A stretch of DNA of 51,191 bases from Aureobasidium sp. EXF-3400 (GCA_024195585.1 SWBL01000355.1:1-51191); one strand, 5' to 3'. Positions 32,318-43,927 are shown, numbered from the stretch's first letter. Numbers and translations are program-made. The notes: generated by a model not told the origin, from the letters alone.

Positions 32318-32939
32318 AGTCCTTGATGATGACTGGCTACTGTGGAGTGAATCATGCATTGGGACTATTGCCGGGTTTTGATGGAGGAAACTTGCTACTC
32401 TCTGTCTGCTTGAAACGAGGGATGCTCACAAGAACGAACGAGAAACACAAGAGAGACTTGTTCTTGTATCCATACCTTCCTATCGCTCGAGCAAAAGAAC
32501 TAGGTCCGAAGACCAGAGAAACCCGCACCAGCGACCTCGGGGGGAGAGGATTTACCAGGTGAGTTGATTGGGGTTATCTTTTAAGCAGCAACCGGGACTC
32601 TCAACCACTGCCTGGGGGAAAGGACCTATGTGGTTGTAGCGAAAGAGTGGGTCTTCTCCTGGGGATCGAACCCAGGTACCGCTCCGCCAGCGATTAAAGA
32701 CTTACTAAATCGGCCATGGAACACGCTGGCGGTGTGTTGCTGCTTGTCCAAGAAGTGACCTTGCTGTATATAAGGTTTGATGATATTGATTGTTGCAGAC
32801 GATCAACGTTTTGCGAGACACATGTCGAAAATAGCAACAGACCAAGCCCCTGACGATTCTCAAAACAACCTGAGAAAAGTGGGCAAAGTGAGCAAAGAGA
32901 GACCTATAAATTTTCATGACACTTTCCCAGAGGAAGCAA
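32318..32939. other. gene-free stretch with a tRNA-like sequence
   Basis: No protein gene supported. It holds a tRNA-like relic (listed separately) and a 9-bp inverted repeat, CCGCCAGCG near 32683-32691 against CGCTGGCGG near 32724-32732, partly overlapping it. Confidence 0.5.
32650..32724 (-). pseudogene. tRNA-like sequence with perfect T-arm, otherwise degenerate
   Basis: The minus strand contains CTGGG-TTCGATC-CCCAG, a perfect 5-bp T stem with a canonical 7-nt loop (B box), and upstream TGGCCGATTTAGTAAG, close to an A box, at class I spacing. The anticodon stem does not form, and the acceptor stem pairs only partly (5 of 7). It is therefore a pseudo-tRNA or tRNA-derived element. Confidence 0.4.
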
Positions 32940-33051
32940 CGTCCACGGAGAGAAGGTGATCTAGAACATCTCCATGGTCATGCTTCGATTGGGAAGGCAA
33001 TTGTGCATTTCTGTAGTCTACAACACCAGTGTGCTGCACTGTGGAAGAAGG
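32940..33051 (-). mobile_element. decayed copy E of the MITE-like family (partial)
   Basis: The plus-strand segment ATTGTGCATTTCTGTAGTC (33000-33018) matches copy D ATTGTGCATTTTTATAGTC at 17 of 19 bases. The order of flanking motifs (TCTCC-TGG, ATGCT, then GCACTGTGG-AGAAGG at the end) follows copies B and D. The ends are not clear, so the boundaries are approximate. Confidence 0.4.
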
Positions 33052-33281
33052 GTTGGTCTAGGACCTGCAACAGTTTAACTTTCCGGCGGCCATTCAGCTG
33101 GAATTATGATTGATGCGAACAGCTTGTGAATAGTTTATACATGTCTTGTAAAGTTTAATAGAGTATACCCATAGACAAAAGAAGAAAATGCTGGTATGGA
33201 GGATAGCAAAGGCCACACCCAGTCATCATTACCATTACTGGTTCTTCATTGACTCATATCATTGTTCATGAAGGAATACTC

Positions 33282-34282
33282 CTACCACCTCTGCGGCGAC
33301 TCCTTTCGACCTCGCCTATCTTTCCTACCTTCCTTCTGTTTAGCATCCCACTTCTCCTTTGCCTCCCTCTGCTCCTCCTTCATCTCATCCCGATAGATGC
33401 GAACCCTGTTTTCCAAAATGTTGGCTCCGATGCCGCCGAGGATGGCACCTAGAGCCGTACCGCGGCTTTGATGGCGATCACTAGTTTCGCGGCCGATGTA
33501 GCCGCCAATGAGGGCGCCTGCAATGCCGGCTCCTAGGCCTAGAGTACTGCTGTCTAGAGCCATTAGGGGGCTATCGTGGAAGTCGCGACCCTTGGAGCGA
33601 GAGCGGGAACGTGAGGATGAGTAAGAGCGACGACGTTGTCGTTGGGAGCGGGAGGGTGAGCGGTCTTGCGGCCGTGAATACCTGGCCATCTCTTGAGCAC
33701 CTCGGTTCGATGATGCGGGTGTGTAGTCACGCGAGGATGGACGTGGTGAATTGTCGTAGTATTGGGCATTGTTGTCTCTTGGCCGCGCATTCGATGATTG
33801 GTATGGTACATAGGCTGGGTCTACAGCGCGAGGATGATAGCTTTGTCCAGGAGGAGAGAGTCGACGAGGTCGATCGTCTTCGCGATCATTTGGTTGGCGC
33901 GGCCTCCTGTCGTCGCGATCATCTCGTTGATCCCGTCTTCGTCGCGGCCGTTGATCGTAGCTATCATCTGATTCACTGTCGTAGCCGCGATCACGTTGAC
34001 GTGCTTCGTCCATATTGTTTCCGTCGATATTGTCCTCGCGATCGTCTCTATGGTGATGTCTGTGTAGCTTTTCGTGCCCCTTGTCGTATCCTCTGTCAAA
34101 GTGTTTGTCGACAACCTTGTCAAAGCCTTCTATTCCAAGTTCCTTTTAAACCCAGATAGTGTTAGAGCGACAGGTTCGCAATTATATATTCGAACGTCCG
34201 GCGCGGATATTCGAGGGTGTGTTGGGAGCGAGAAGTGACAACAGAAGAAATGCTGCAAGAGACCTACAACAAAGTCGGCCAT
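33282..34282 (-). CDS. glycine-zipper (2TM-type) protein with Arg/Asp- and SR-rich region
   Basis: Two exons, 34268-34282 and 33282-34142 (intron 125 nt, donor GTAGGT, branch CTAAC), give 291 residues starting MADFVELGIEGFDKVVDKHF. Using only the inner ATG at 34013 would lose this family-like N-terminus. The middle is extremely Arg/Asp-rich (RRRRDQRDDRDDRRPRQ) followed by RS/SR repeats (RSRSRSKGR). Residues about 205-250 form a glycine zipper, LGLGAGIAGALIGGYIG then GTALGAILGGIGANILE, able to form two packed helices or insert in membranes. The C-terminus is a charged helix rich in Lys and Glu. The family is common in Dothideomycetes and Eurotiomycetes and has no known function. Confidence 0.8.
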
Positions 34283-35530
34283 GATGGATGCCTGGTTAAG
34301 AGAGACGGTAATACAACCAAGCCTTAGCAGGTGCGCCTCTACGTAATCGCAAGTCCTCTTGGCTCAAATGCCGGAATATTTTAAGCTCTCGTGTAAGTGA
34401 CAAGGATGGTTCAAGATGGTTGCAAAAGAATGACGATCGCAAAACCAGAAAGTGTACTCGAGTAAGGGAACGGCGGAAGCAGATAACATATAAAGACGGC
34501 ACAGACACATCTTTCGCATCCCTCAACAAACCTCAATTTACTCAGACGCATGACGCAGTCTGGTGGTGGCTGGTCGAAAGTGTCCACTGCCAGCACTCGA
34601 TGCGGGTCGCCAGAGTGTTGGATCCTGGTGGAAGTTGGAGCGAGGAATCTTGTGACGTCTTGGGCGGCATGCAGCGATCGTTTCGGCACGCGGAAGTTGC
34701 AGCCGGCGGAAGCAGCCCTCGAATCTGTCCATCTCACGTCCGGCAGGTGCTATCATGATATCTTGTTCCAGATCGCAAACAATTCGGCGGCTCAAACTGT
34801 CTGAAAAACGAGTCTGATACTGTGAAATGCTTTTTTGACTGCTAACCAAGCACGGATCTCGAGGACTTGTATGTCCACATACAGAAGTATGTCACGCGTG
34901 TAGCTATAGAAATGCACAGTTCTTTCGGTAAATAGCAGGCATCCACTGAGAGTCGTCTACAAACTCATGTTCTACTGTGAAAGAACTATGCATTTTGACA
35001 GCTTTGGTCTCGCCTGTATACAATCGTGAGAGGAAGCGGAAGTTGCAGACTTTAGCACACAGAGAGGACAGACAGTCGTAGTATTTGATACAAGATATGT
35101 GGCTCTTGAGGAGGCAGATCTTGTCAGTGTGAATGCTCAGGCATAAATCTGAGGGACCTCTTGGATCACATAGGAGTTCTGTGTATCTCAGTACGAGTAT
35201 ATAGATGTGGTTGCTTAGCGAGAGGGAGGTGATGAACATATATAGATGCCAACGTGTGTCACGTCCATCCATCTTAGTGGAATACGAGATGGCATATCCG
35301 GAGTTCAATCAAATGATTGGAGCAAGCAGAAGGACAAGCAAATAGATGGAAAGTCGGATCGAAGAGTTGGTGAAGAGATATTGCTTTAAGTAGAAAGAAC
35401 GACCATGAGCAGGACCGTCCGTGCGCGCTGTGCCCGCGCCAAGCTCAAGTTTTCGCAGTTTCACGCAACAGCGAGGCCAAACGACAGGACGGCTGATATT
35501 CTTCGCAACATAACCCACACATTCGCCATC
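34283..35530. other. intergenic region upstream of eIF3g, containing MITE copy B
   Basis: No protein gene supported in 34283-34868. MITE copy B fills 34869-35072, and the remaining about 450 bp should hold the eIF3g promoter and 5' UTR. An in-frame ATG at 35405 is discussed as a finding. Confidence 0.5.
34869..35072 (+). mobile_element. MITE-like element, copy B (about 204 bp)
   Basis: The left end reads ACATACAGAAGTATGTCACG then CGTGTAGCTATAG. The interior reads AAATGCACAGTTCTTTCGG and GCATCCACTGAGAGTCG, matching copy A and the reverse of copy D. The right end on the minus strand reads CCTCTCTGTGTGCTAAAGTC, the inverted-end motif. The element lies about 460 bp upstream of the eIF3g ATG. Confidence 0.65.
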
Positions 35531-36486
35531 ATGTCAAACCAACCAGGACGCACCGACTGGGCCGAAGACGACGAGCCAGATCTCGCCACCGCCCTCCCCC
35601 CGCCTCAGCACACCAAGAACAAGGACGGCAGTGAGACCATCGTTACTATTTTCCTCAACGACGACGGCAAGAAGGTCAAGCGCACACAACGCATCCGCAA
35701 GGTCACCAAGCGCACATACGAGAAGGCTGGAGTCGCCGAGCGTCGCGCATGGCCCAAGATGGGTCTTGAGGCAGGCCGTCCTGCTGGCCCCCAACCCGAC
35801 ACCACCACCCTTGGAGAGAACATCATCTTCCGCCCCCAGGTCGGCTTCAAGTCTGGCGCCGCCGAGCAACCCACCGCCGAGGAGGACCAGAAGCAGCAGC
35901 AGCTCAAGCAGATGAAGATCAAGTGTCGTATCTGTTCAGGCGAGCATTTCACCACAAAGTGTCCCTTCAAGAACACCATGGCCCCCGAGGGCGAGGCCGG
36001 TGCCGGTCTTGCCGACCTCGACGGTGATGTCGGCGCCGCCACTCTCCAAAACCTGGCTGCTGGTGGCCCTGCACAAGGCGCTTCCGGTCCCGGTGGCTCG
36101 TCCTACGTGCCCCCGCATCTCCGCAAGGGCGGTGCTGCTACTGGCGAGAGAATGGGCGGCAAGTTCGAGAGAGACGACCTGGCTACTCTGCGTGTCACCA
36201 ACGTGAGTCTATGCTCTTTCACCCCTTTCCATACCCAACCAACTAACATGTTTCATCTCAGGTCTCCGAATTCGCCGAAGAAGACGAGCTCCGCGCCCTG
36301 TTCGAGCGCTTCGGTCGCGTCACCCGTGTCTTCCTCGCAAAGGACAGAGAAACAGGCAAGGCCAAGGGTTTTGCATTCGTCAGTTTCGTCGACCGATCAG
36401 ACGCCGCTGTTGCATGTGAGAAGATGGAAGGCTACGGTTACGGCCATCTTATCCTGCGCGTCGAGTTCGCCAAGAAGGCCACCTAA
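35531..36486 (+). CDS. TIF35: translation initiation factor eIF3 subunit g
   Basis: eIF3 subunit that binds the 40S mRNA-entry side and supports scanning. Two exons, 35531-36202 and 36262-36486 (intron 59 nt), give 298 residues, the family size. The N-terminal domain (eIF3g [21 protein letters not shown]) is followed by a CCHC-like knuckle, [17 protein letters not shown], near residues 135-151. A Gly/Ala-rich linker with [10 protein letters not shown] follows. The C-terminal RRM starts at [20 protein letters not shown] and carries RNP1 as [10 protein letters not shown]. The start [18 protein letters not shown] matches fungal eIF3g starts. An in-frame ATG 126 nt upstream would add 42 residues. 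The codon use is strongly C-biased. Confidence 0.95.
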
Positions 36487-36807
36487 AGAACTGGACTTGA
36501 AGGAACATGGGCAGACAGACAGAAGACGGGCCAAACAAAACAAAAGCAAAGTCACCAATTTGTTTGTACAATTGCACGACCTTTTTTCACTTTTTTCCAG
36601 AACTACAACTTTTTGGCGCTTTTACGGGACATGATGGTTTCTTATATTTACGTACGCTTCTTCTCTTTGCGATGCATACCGAAAAGAGAGTGGGCAAAAG
36701 CGGAGGAGGGAGAAGGACAGCGACGAGTTGGAGAGGCAATGATGAGAAATACACCTTGTTATATACCCCCCTGATTCTTTGATCTTGTCCGTCCTTGTGA
36801 GACCATC
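36487..36807. other. convergent 3' region between TIF35 and DPH6
   Basis: Contains the two 3' UTRs, with T-rich stretches near 36580-36620 and A-rich stretches near 36530-36550. No gene recognised. Confidence 0.6.
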
Positions 36808-39019
36808 TTACTGTTGTCTATATGCAACGACAGCAGCCACTCGTTTTCCTTGACCATCCCAAAGTCTGTAGCAAGGAATGATGGTAGGTTGTCTCTCCTT
36901 GACCCAGCTCTCAGGTAAGATCTGCGTAGTATACACAGTGCAGACCTGCGATGTTGGCAGAGAGACCTTACTCAAGTCACTCACATCGTCAACCGCAATC
37001 CAACCAGCCAACACCACATCCTCGAGACCGGATTTGATTGTCAAAACATGTCTTGTGCAGCCATCTTTCTTGGTTTCTACAGTACAAGTTAGCCAAAAAC
37101 ATACCCAACCGAGGGAAGGAACGATTAAACAAACCTTGGGTCTCTACACTCCCCTTAAAAGCTTCAACACCAATACTCGCCCATTCAATCGGAGCATCTC
37201 TAGGCAAGCTCTCCACCTCGGCCACAAAACAGGGAGGCACAGATGCATTCACGATATCCTTGCGCTGTGTAGAGGCTGTAGTGTTCCCTGTACTGCCAAA
37301 CTGTCGTTGATCCCAAACGTCAAAGTCATCATCTTGTTCGTCTTCCGAGTGTTCAGCGGTAGGAGGTTGATGAGCCAACTTCCAACTCTGCAGTGCAGTC
37401 TCTACTCGCGTGGATGCGGAAGTGTTGGCAGTAGATCCGATGAATGCAACAGCACCGAGGAAGTGGGTTGCGCGCATGATTTGACCTATACGCCACAAAT
37501 GCTGAAGTGCAAGGACGGCTTGTGCTGTGAAGTGTGCTTCTGAAGATAGATTTCCTTGAGAAGGGAATTCCATGGCTGATGGGTACAGAGGAATCTGTCC
37601 GGCGATATGGATGAGTTTAGGGACTGCAGGTGAGAAAGCACCAGTAGGCGTAACAATCGCTTGTGAGTACGGGCCTATGTTTGCTGGAGCCCAGTATGAG
37701 CGAGATTGCACATGAAGGCCTTGCTTCTGTGCTGCTATGCTATCATGTAGGACCATGGCTGATAAAGAGACGTATTTATTGGTGGGAAGTGCACTACCGC
37801 AGGCGATGGTGACTCTGGCAGGTGGGTTTGGCGTGGTGAATTGAGATCCGTATGCCAGATTGACTGCCCCAAATTCGGACATGTCTCGTAGAAGAATGGT
37901 AGTAAAGGCGATTGAGGAAGGGTTGACGCTGTGGTCGTTGGTCAAGCGACTTATTATATTGGTCATTTGCTCCCCTGCCGATGCTCCTTCTGCCATTGCA
38001 TTTGAGATGATTGTGCAAGTATCCGTCTTTTGAACCGTCCATCCAGAATTTGAGCCGAGAGCTTCTGTCTTCTCTGTTGATTCGTCCGAGACCTCAGGGA
38101 TCTCTTGATCAACGTCGTTCATGCGTAACTCCAAAGCCGCGAACTTGTCGTCTAGTGTCGTCGGTTTTCGCAATTGTTCATATGAGAAGTCCGAGGATGG
38201 TGCCTTTGGTATCAAACGAGCTGTCTTGATCTTCAAAGATGCAGCTCCTGCTTCTCCCGTGACGACCAGCCTGTCATCGTCCTCAATCTGGATCGATTTT
38301 TTCCACAACGGCCAAGGTCCGTCTATCGCGAGCGTCTCAAACTCGCCTCCTTCGCCGAGTGCAGCACCGTCACCGATGATACCGAACCGCTCCATTGCTC
38401 GCACAAGCCTAGTCTTTGTGCGGTAGTTGGCAACATTCTCCCACAGGAATCCATCATCGAGTCCTCCCGAGGCAACCTTGATGATACGAGCGTCCTGTCC
38501 AGCAGCAGCCATATCATCTAATAGCGAAGTCTCGGTATACGGCGGCAAGAAAGGGTATTGCCAGAGGTAAGACAAGGGCACCAGACCCAATCTGATAGCC
38601 ACAGATTCCACTCTCGTGCGTTGGTAGTCAGAGAGAATAGCTCCAGTACTGATGGCATTGACCTCAGGGTGCGCAGCCATGACTTTACGCAACAATGGCA
38701 CCAGGCTCTCCGTCTCGTCTTGTTCGTTCTGCTGTGCGGCAATGGGAGAAGCATAGCTCTTGTTTCTATCAGCAGCTCCACCTAGAATCTCCTGTCTGTA
38801 GAGTGGAAGTCCTAGTGCTTCTTCGTAGAGTGGAATGACGCTGTGACCTATCGTTTGATACATATAGCTGTCAATGTCTTCAGAGCGCTCGCCATCCTGG
38901 GCGGCTGGGTACAGGTTGGCGAGGGCGACGACTTCATGTCCGTTTGCATGACAGTGGAGTATAGAGAAAAAGGAGTCTTTCCCTCCGGAAATCAGGGCGA
39001 CAACCTTCAGGCCTGGCAT
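36808..39019 (-). CDS. DPH6: diphthine--ammonia ligase with C-terminal RidA/YjgF domains
   Basis: Last step of diphthamide synthesis: ATP-dependent amidation of diphthine on elongation factor 2. Two exons, 37135-39019 and 36808-37076 (intron 58 nt), give 717 residues. The N-terminus MPGLKVVALISGGKDSFFSI carries the PP-loop SGGKDS that binds ATP. HEVVALANLYP, DSYMYQTIGH and GAILSDYQRTRVE are ATP-pyrophosphatase family blocks, as is LGEGGEFETLAIDGP near residue 230. The C-terminal half holds two endoribonuclease L-PSP (RidA)-like domains, one starting near YWAPANIGPYSQAI with LIHIAGQIPL. This fusion is the standard form in yeast and filamentous fungi. It ends VVAYRQQ. The start is the only ATG that precedes the PP-loop. 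Confidence 0.95.
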
Positions 39020-40102
39020 ATCTTCAATGTGTTAGGAAGATGAATTCTCGATGTCGTTGTTCGAAAGAAAGAAGATTTTGTCGTTCAAGGAAATGTCGAA
39101 AGCAAATGCCGAGCACGATGACAAGAAAGCATTTCACGGTCTACAAGATTTGAACGAGCTGGAGAGAGATTTTGCAGAAGTGATTGTTATTCTATGGGTT
39201 CATACTCCGTACAGCAGGCATGGTTCCCCGAGTGAGGTGGATGCTTGCACTTCTTGCAGACCAATGTCTCCCCGCCGGACGTAGTTCCATAATCTGAACT
39301 TTCGTCTGCCAGGGAAATTGACCAGCAGGAGCAGATCATGAGCCTCGCTACATCAGAAAGACGCATAAAAGATCCCACGAAATCACAAAAGTTTACAAGT
39401 CACGAAGAAAAGATGTCCAGCCATCAGCACACCAACAGAGCCAATTAAATAGTAGGCTCCGTCGGAAGTGGCTGATGAGACTAGGTTTTGCAATATTTTT
39501 GATCTGTGTCCACGGGTTGACGCCAGCCTCTCACGTGCAACAAGTAAATGTTTTGAAAGACCAGCAACAGGGGAAACTGTATAATACCCGGACGCCGCAC
39601 GAATCGAAAAAGAGAGGGTGGAAGGGTTTGCAAGCCTTATATAGGACGCTGCGGAAATTTGCTGGCCACATGTCTTGGCTGTGTGTCACGAATTTTGGCA
39701 CTGACGCTTTGGCTGCCGCTTACTCTTTTCTCTTGAAGCTGGGAGAGATTTTTCTCTTTCTTCTTTTATGGCCGTTGATGAACGATGCTCAGGCATCTTT
39801 ATTATAATAGGAAGAGAATGATCCACGCTGTGGACTTGATCTCAACATGACACATTTCTGAGGCCAGTCACCAAAAAGCACATTTGCTGTTACGTTCGTG
39901 GAGAGGACGCAAACTTTCACGAGGGCATACTCGAGTTGATTGTGCACATTCCAACATGAATTTCTTGTCTTTCACTTGATCTGCCTGTTCTAGGAATCAC
40001 TTGCTTGGTCGAAGATGAACGCGGTTCGCAATGTGTATATATATGTATATGCTCTGGAGTTGAAAATGTACTCCAAGCCTCGGATTGTGTGCAATAGACT
40101 TA
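39020..40102. other. intergenic region, two doubtful small frames
   Basis: No gene can be supported firmly. Two small frames merit mention: minus 39187-39366 (Cys-rich, containing VCKKCKHPPHSGNHACC) and plus 39475-39807 (signal-peptide-like start MRLGFAIFLICVHGLTPASH). Both are discussed as findings. Confidence 0.4.
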
Positions 40103-41897
40103 TCACATTGAATCCTCCTTCCATCTGCTCCTGACCTTGGCAAAGTCTTCCTTTTCCTTCTTACCGCCCTTGTTCTCGAGGCCCATGCCACGTTCCACCC
40201 ACATCTGCGAGCCCATCTCAGAAAGACGTGACAACGCACGGGCAAACGCAAAGGCTTCCTCATCGCCAGAGAAGAAGTTACTCTTCTTTAGCATGTTCAT
40301 ATTCATGCCTAGGTCGTCCATCATCTGTCGCATTACGTCGTCAACGTCTGAGCCATCGTTAAGGGCGGCTTTTGCATTTCCGTCGCCCTTGGCTGCCGCT
40401 TGCTTCATTGCGGCATCGACCTCCTCGCGAGAGAGGAAGAGTTCGGTCAGCGGTACAGCAGAGGTGAGGACGAGTTTGGCATGTGATTCGTAGACAGCAT
40501 CAATGAATGTGATGAAACGACGGGCTCTATCACGGCTGCGGTGATCCATCTGCGGGACATCGCTCACAATGAAAGCGTCGTAGTTACGCATCAACTCGAT
40601 ATAATCTGCAGCACCAGTTGCGCGGCCAATCAGTTCGTCAAACTCGAAATGTGCAGCTTTACCGCTTGCTCGAGGCACCTGAATGGGTCGTCCCCAAACA
40701 TAGTGCTCGGCAGGGTGTGGAGGGTCTTTCTCAAAATCGCCCAGGTACTTGAACCAATGCGTGATATGTGTACTCGCAGCCTTGTTGAGCGGGAAGTGGT
40801 ATACGCCTGACGGAGGGCGAGGAATCTTGCGGTAGTCGGTTGGAGAATCGAGGTTCAGAACACGCAACTGTCGCTGTAGAAGGTTGATACAGGGGACAAA
40901 GGATTCGCGCTGGACACCGTTCTTGTACAGCTCGGTGGGATGACGGTTGCTGGTGGTCACAATGACGGTGCCATGGTGCATTAGAGACTCAACCAGTCTT
41001 CGCAGAATCATGGCGTCCGCCACATCGGTACACTGAAACTCGTCAAAGCAGAGTACACTGCTGCGTTTGGCAATATGAGCGGCCACAAAAGGAATGGCAT
41101 CAATGTCCTGGCCGTACTGCATCTTGACTTTGTGCAGGTCGCGGTGTACCTCCTGCATGAAGTTGTGGAAGTGGATACGTGTGGCTCTCTTGATACTCTC
41201 GGGCAGTGTGTCGTAGAAGAGATCCATCATCATGGTCTTACCACTGCCGACGTCGCCATACATGTACAAGCCTTTGGGCAAGTCACTAGGCATTTCCAGG
41301 CTGGATTGCATCTTCTGGCCGCCGCCAAAGATTGAGCCGAAGAATCCTTTCTTCTTAGGCTGCAGGGATTCTATCGTTGGCTCCTGGACTGTAGGCGGGG
41401 TATAGTCGGCCAACATGTCGTGTAGATCTTGTAATGATTCGATAATGGCTTGAAAAGATTAGCCTAGCTCTTCGTCGGTCAAGGGTGAGTTCTGCAAGAA
41501 CGTACTGCGTTGATGCTGGTCGTCTCTGAGGGCGCCAGATTTGACACGGCGATCGTATTCGGCCACAGGGCCATATTCACCTTGAAGAGCATGGCTGTTA
41601 CTGACTGTAGTCGGTTGTGTCCAGGGGTCCCTCTGTTCACCTACTCTTTCTGTAGTCGGCCATGGAGATGGTCGAATTCGAAGTTGCATAGTCGCGCTTC
41701 TTCACTTGGTGTGCTTCCCACTGTCCTCTGACGCGGCGGTTGCTCCAGGTTCCAAGGCATCGTTGTGATTGTATGTGGATGCTGACTCGGCTCCCATTCT
41801 GTGCTTCTGCTACCCAAGAGCGAAGGGGAGGCTTCACAGCATTGCGCGCAACTCTAGCCACACCTCTCAGGCTGTTGACGCACACTTGTCCGCTCAT
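40103..41897 (-). CDS. AFG1: mitochondrial AAA-type ATPase of the AFG1/LACE1 family
   Basis: Inner-membrane-associated ATPase linked to turnover of mitochondrially encoded subunits. Three exons, 41641-41897, 41506-41594 and 40103-41448 (introns 46 and 57 nt), give 563 residues. The first exon is Arg-rich with few acids (MSGQVCVNSLRGVARVARNA), a likely mitochondrial presequence. The family block GPVAEYDRRVKSGALRDDQH then QRTIIESLQDLHDMLADYTP is rebuilt only by these splices. Walker A GDVGSGKTMMMDLF, Walker B VLCFDEFQ, sensor VTTSNRHPTELYKNG, and FDELIGRATGAADYIEL follow. The C-terminal part has an arginine-rich tail, RDRARRFITFIDAVYE and VPLTELFLS. All ATPase elements look intact. Confidence 0.94.
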
Positions 41898-42345
41898 GGT
41901 GCTGGGCTACCAACAGCGGGGGTCAAGAAGATGGTCCCAAGCTGCTTGAACGTGATTGGAGGTCGATGCAAGATGCTGTTGTTTCCTGTCTAAGTCGAGT
42001 GATTGTCAAGAGACCTCCAGACGTCCACGGGGTATATCAGATCGGAGAGTTGGAACTTGGAAGTACAACATTGGCCAGACGCAATCACAGGCCGGCCGCG
42101 CTGACGCTGATCTTGCTTGCCGCGTCGCCGAGATGCGGGCACCTCGGCTTTCGTTCGGCCAGCTCTTTGCGCCTGTCACGCAACACATGAAGGGCAGAAG
42201 CGTGTACAATATTTAGGCTAGAAACGTTCCTGGTGGAGCAAATTATCTGTATCTTCTTAGGTATTCTATAGCAATATCGTAACTCGTTGATGATGGTGGG
42301 TATTTTAAAATAATAGCAAAGCCTCGCGCCTGGTCTCTTTCACCC
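41898..42345. other. intergenic region between AFG1 (5') and ADA2 (3')
   Basis: Holds the AFG1 promoter and the ADA2 3' UTR; AT-rich near 42220-42310. No gene recognised. Confidence 0.55.
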
Positions 42346-43927
42346 TCATCCTTTTCCAATCCATCCAGACCAGACAAAGAAGTCGAACAGTTTCCCAGCT
42401 TTGGTCGTATCAATTCGACATATCTCCTTAACGTTCTTCCGTTTCAGACAACCATTCGATCGGAGTGCTTCCTTTAGCACCGCGTCCTTCATGACCAAGT
42501 ATGCCTTTGGCTGAACACGCACAACTCTGCATATCTCTTGCTCGTTGTCCGTCAGGAGATGTGTGTCCTGGCTATTGTTGCCATATAGCTCCATCTTCGA
42601 TACGCCTGTTATGGCTTGTAATGGGAATCTTGGCGGAGGGTTGGTAGTACTCGCGTTCGGTGATGTTGATTCAGGTGGTGTCTGCAAGCCGGTAGTGTTG
42701 GGTTTTGGTGGCAGCTCTGGTCCGATCAATGCTGACGCTGCCGATGGTGGTTCCTGAGCACTGGGCTTGTGAACTCTACTGGGTAACGAGAAGCGATCTG
42801 CGTTCGCAGCAGCTCTGGCCTGTCGCGCGGCTTTCTCGACTTCGTACTTTTCTCCAGTCTTTAGGTCACTAATCTGCATGCGGCGCCAGTCTTGTAATTG
42901 CTTGATGGCCTGTCGTATACTGTGCTCATATTCGATTCCGGTTGCAAAGGCCTCAAAGTCGGAGTGGTTCATCATGCGTGCAAACGGCTTCATCTTATTG
43001 CTCAGATCGCGCTCATCTTTGGTCCTCTTCTTGTCGACTGCGGTGTTTTTACGGTACTCGAGTAGGTTGTGCTCGAAAAGTACCTTCTTTCTCTCCACAC
43101 GAGCGGTAAGACGGTGGTTATAGATATCCATAACGGTGATCTTGAGGTCCATCTCGGGCTCAAGCTCACCAGTGGTCGGATTGATGCCATCGCCTGGTTC
43201 GAAGTGCATATGCTGGACTGCTTCCTCGGCTTCGTTGAAATACTCGGTCTCGAACTCAAGACGACCAGGCATGAATCCTTGGACTTCGTGACACGAGGGT
43301 ACACTGGATGTAGGCTTCTGCTTGGAATCGATGATGGCTTGGTTCTTGGCGGCCTCTTTTCGATCTTCTACCCTCCGCTTTTTACGAGCCTGGAATTCAT
43401 CTCTGGGTATGGAGTCGGAGAGAGTGGTGTCTTTGGGACTAGCGCGTTCTGGTAGAGGAAACTTTGAGCTGTTTATGTATGTTTCGATGTAGTGCTCGCG
43501 CACTTCGTCCTTTGTTCGGTAACCTCCAATATGGTCTGCAATGTCGGCCCATGATCCCAGGCCATAGGTCTCAGCACCCTCTAGCAGGAGCAGTTCCTCG
43601 TCGGCACCCCAGTCGTCGACATAGATGGGGATTGAATGTTGTTCTATAACCTGGAAGGAGTGTGTGGCGGGATCGTGTTTGCCGGAAGATTTACCCTCTC
43701 CGAAGCAGGGGACACACAGGTCGTAGTTGGAGCAGTCATTGTCAGCGCACCTGATGCGGACCTGAGATGGCCATGTCAGTATACAGCGCACAGACCATGC
43801 ACGAATGAATAGCTAGGGACTGGAAGCAACGTACAGTGGCAGTAATGTCGGCGGAGCAGATGTCGCAAATGTATTTGATGCCACCCTCGGTAGTCCTGAC
43901 GGCTGTCTTCTTCTTGATGAGGCCCAT
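42346..43927 (-). CDS. ADA2: transcriptional adaptor ADA2 (SAGA/ADA complexes)
   Basis: Core subunit of the Gcn5 histone acetyltransferase module that stimulates acetylation of nucleosomal H3. Two exons, 43835-43927 and 42346-43761 (intron 73 nt), give 502 residues. The ZZ zinc finger runs from [20 protein letters not shown] through [14 protein letters not shown]. The SANT/Myb domain follows: [20 protein letters not shown], then [21 protein letters not shown] helical middle part with [17 protein letters not shown] and [20 protein letters not shown] is typical of Ada2. A disordered Pro/Ser linker leads to a C-terminal SWIRM domain, [20 protein letters not shown], ending [11 protein letters not shown]. 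The gene is divergent from YPK1 across an interval that contains MITE copy C. Confidence 0.95.

Noticed and set aside
34013..34142. inner ATG at 34013 as start of the glycine-zipper gene
   Set aside because: The frame is open upstream to a good acceptor, and exon 34268-34282 gives a better N-terminus.
36808..39019. DPH6-RidA fusion as a novel architecture
   Set aside because: This fusion is the known standard form in yeasts and filamentous fungi.
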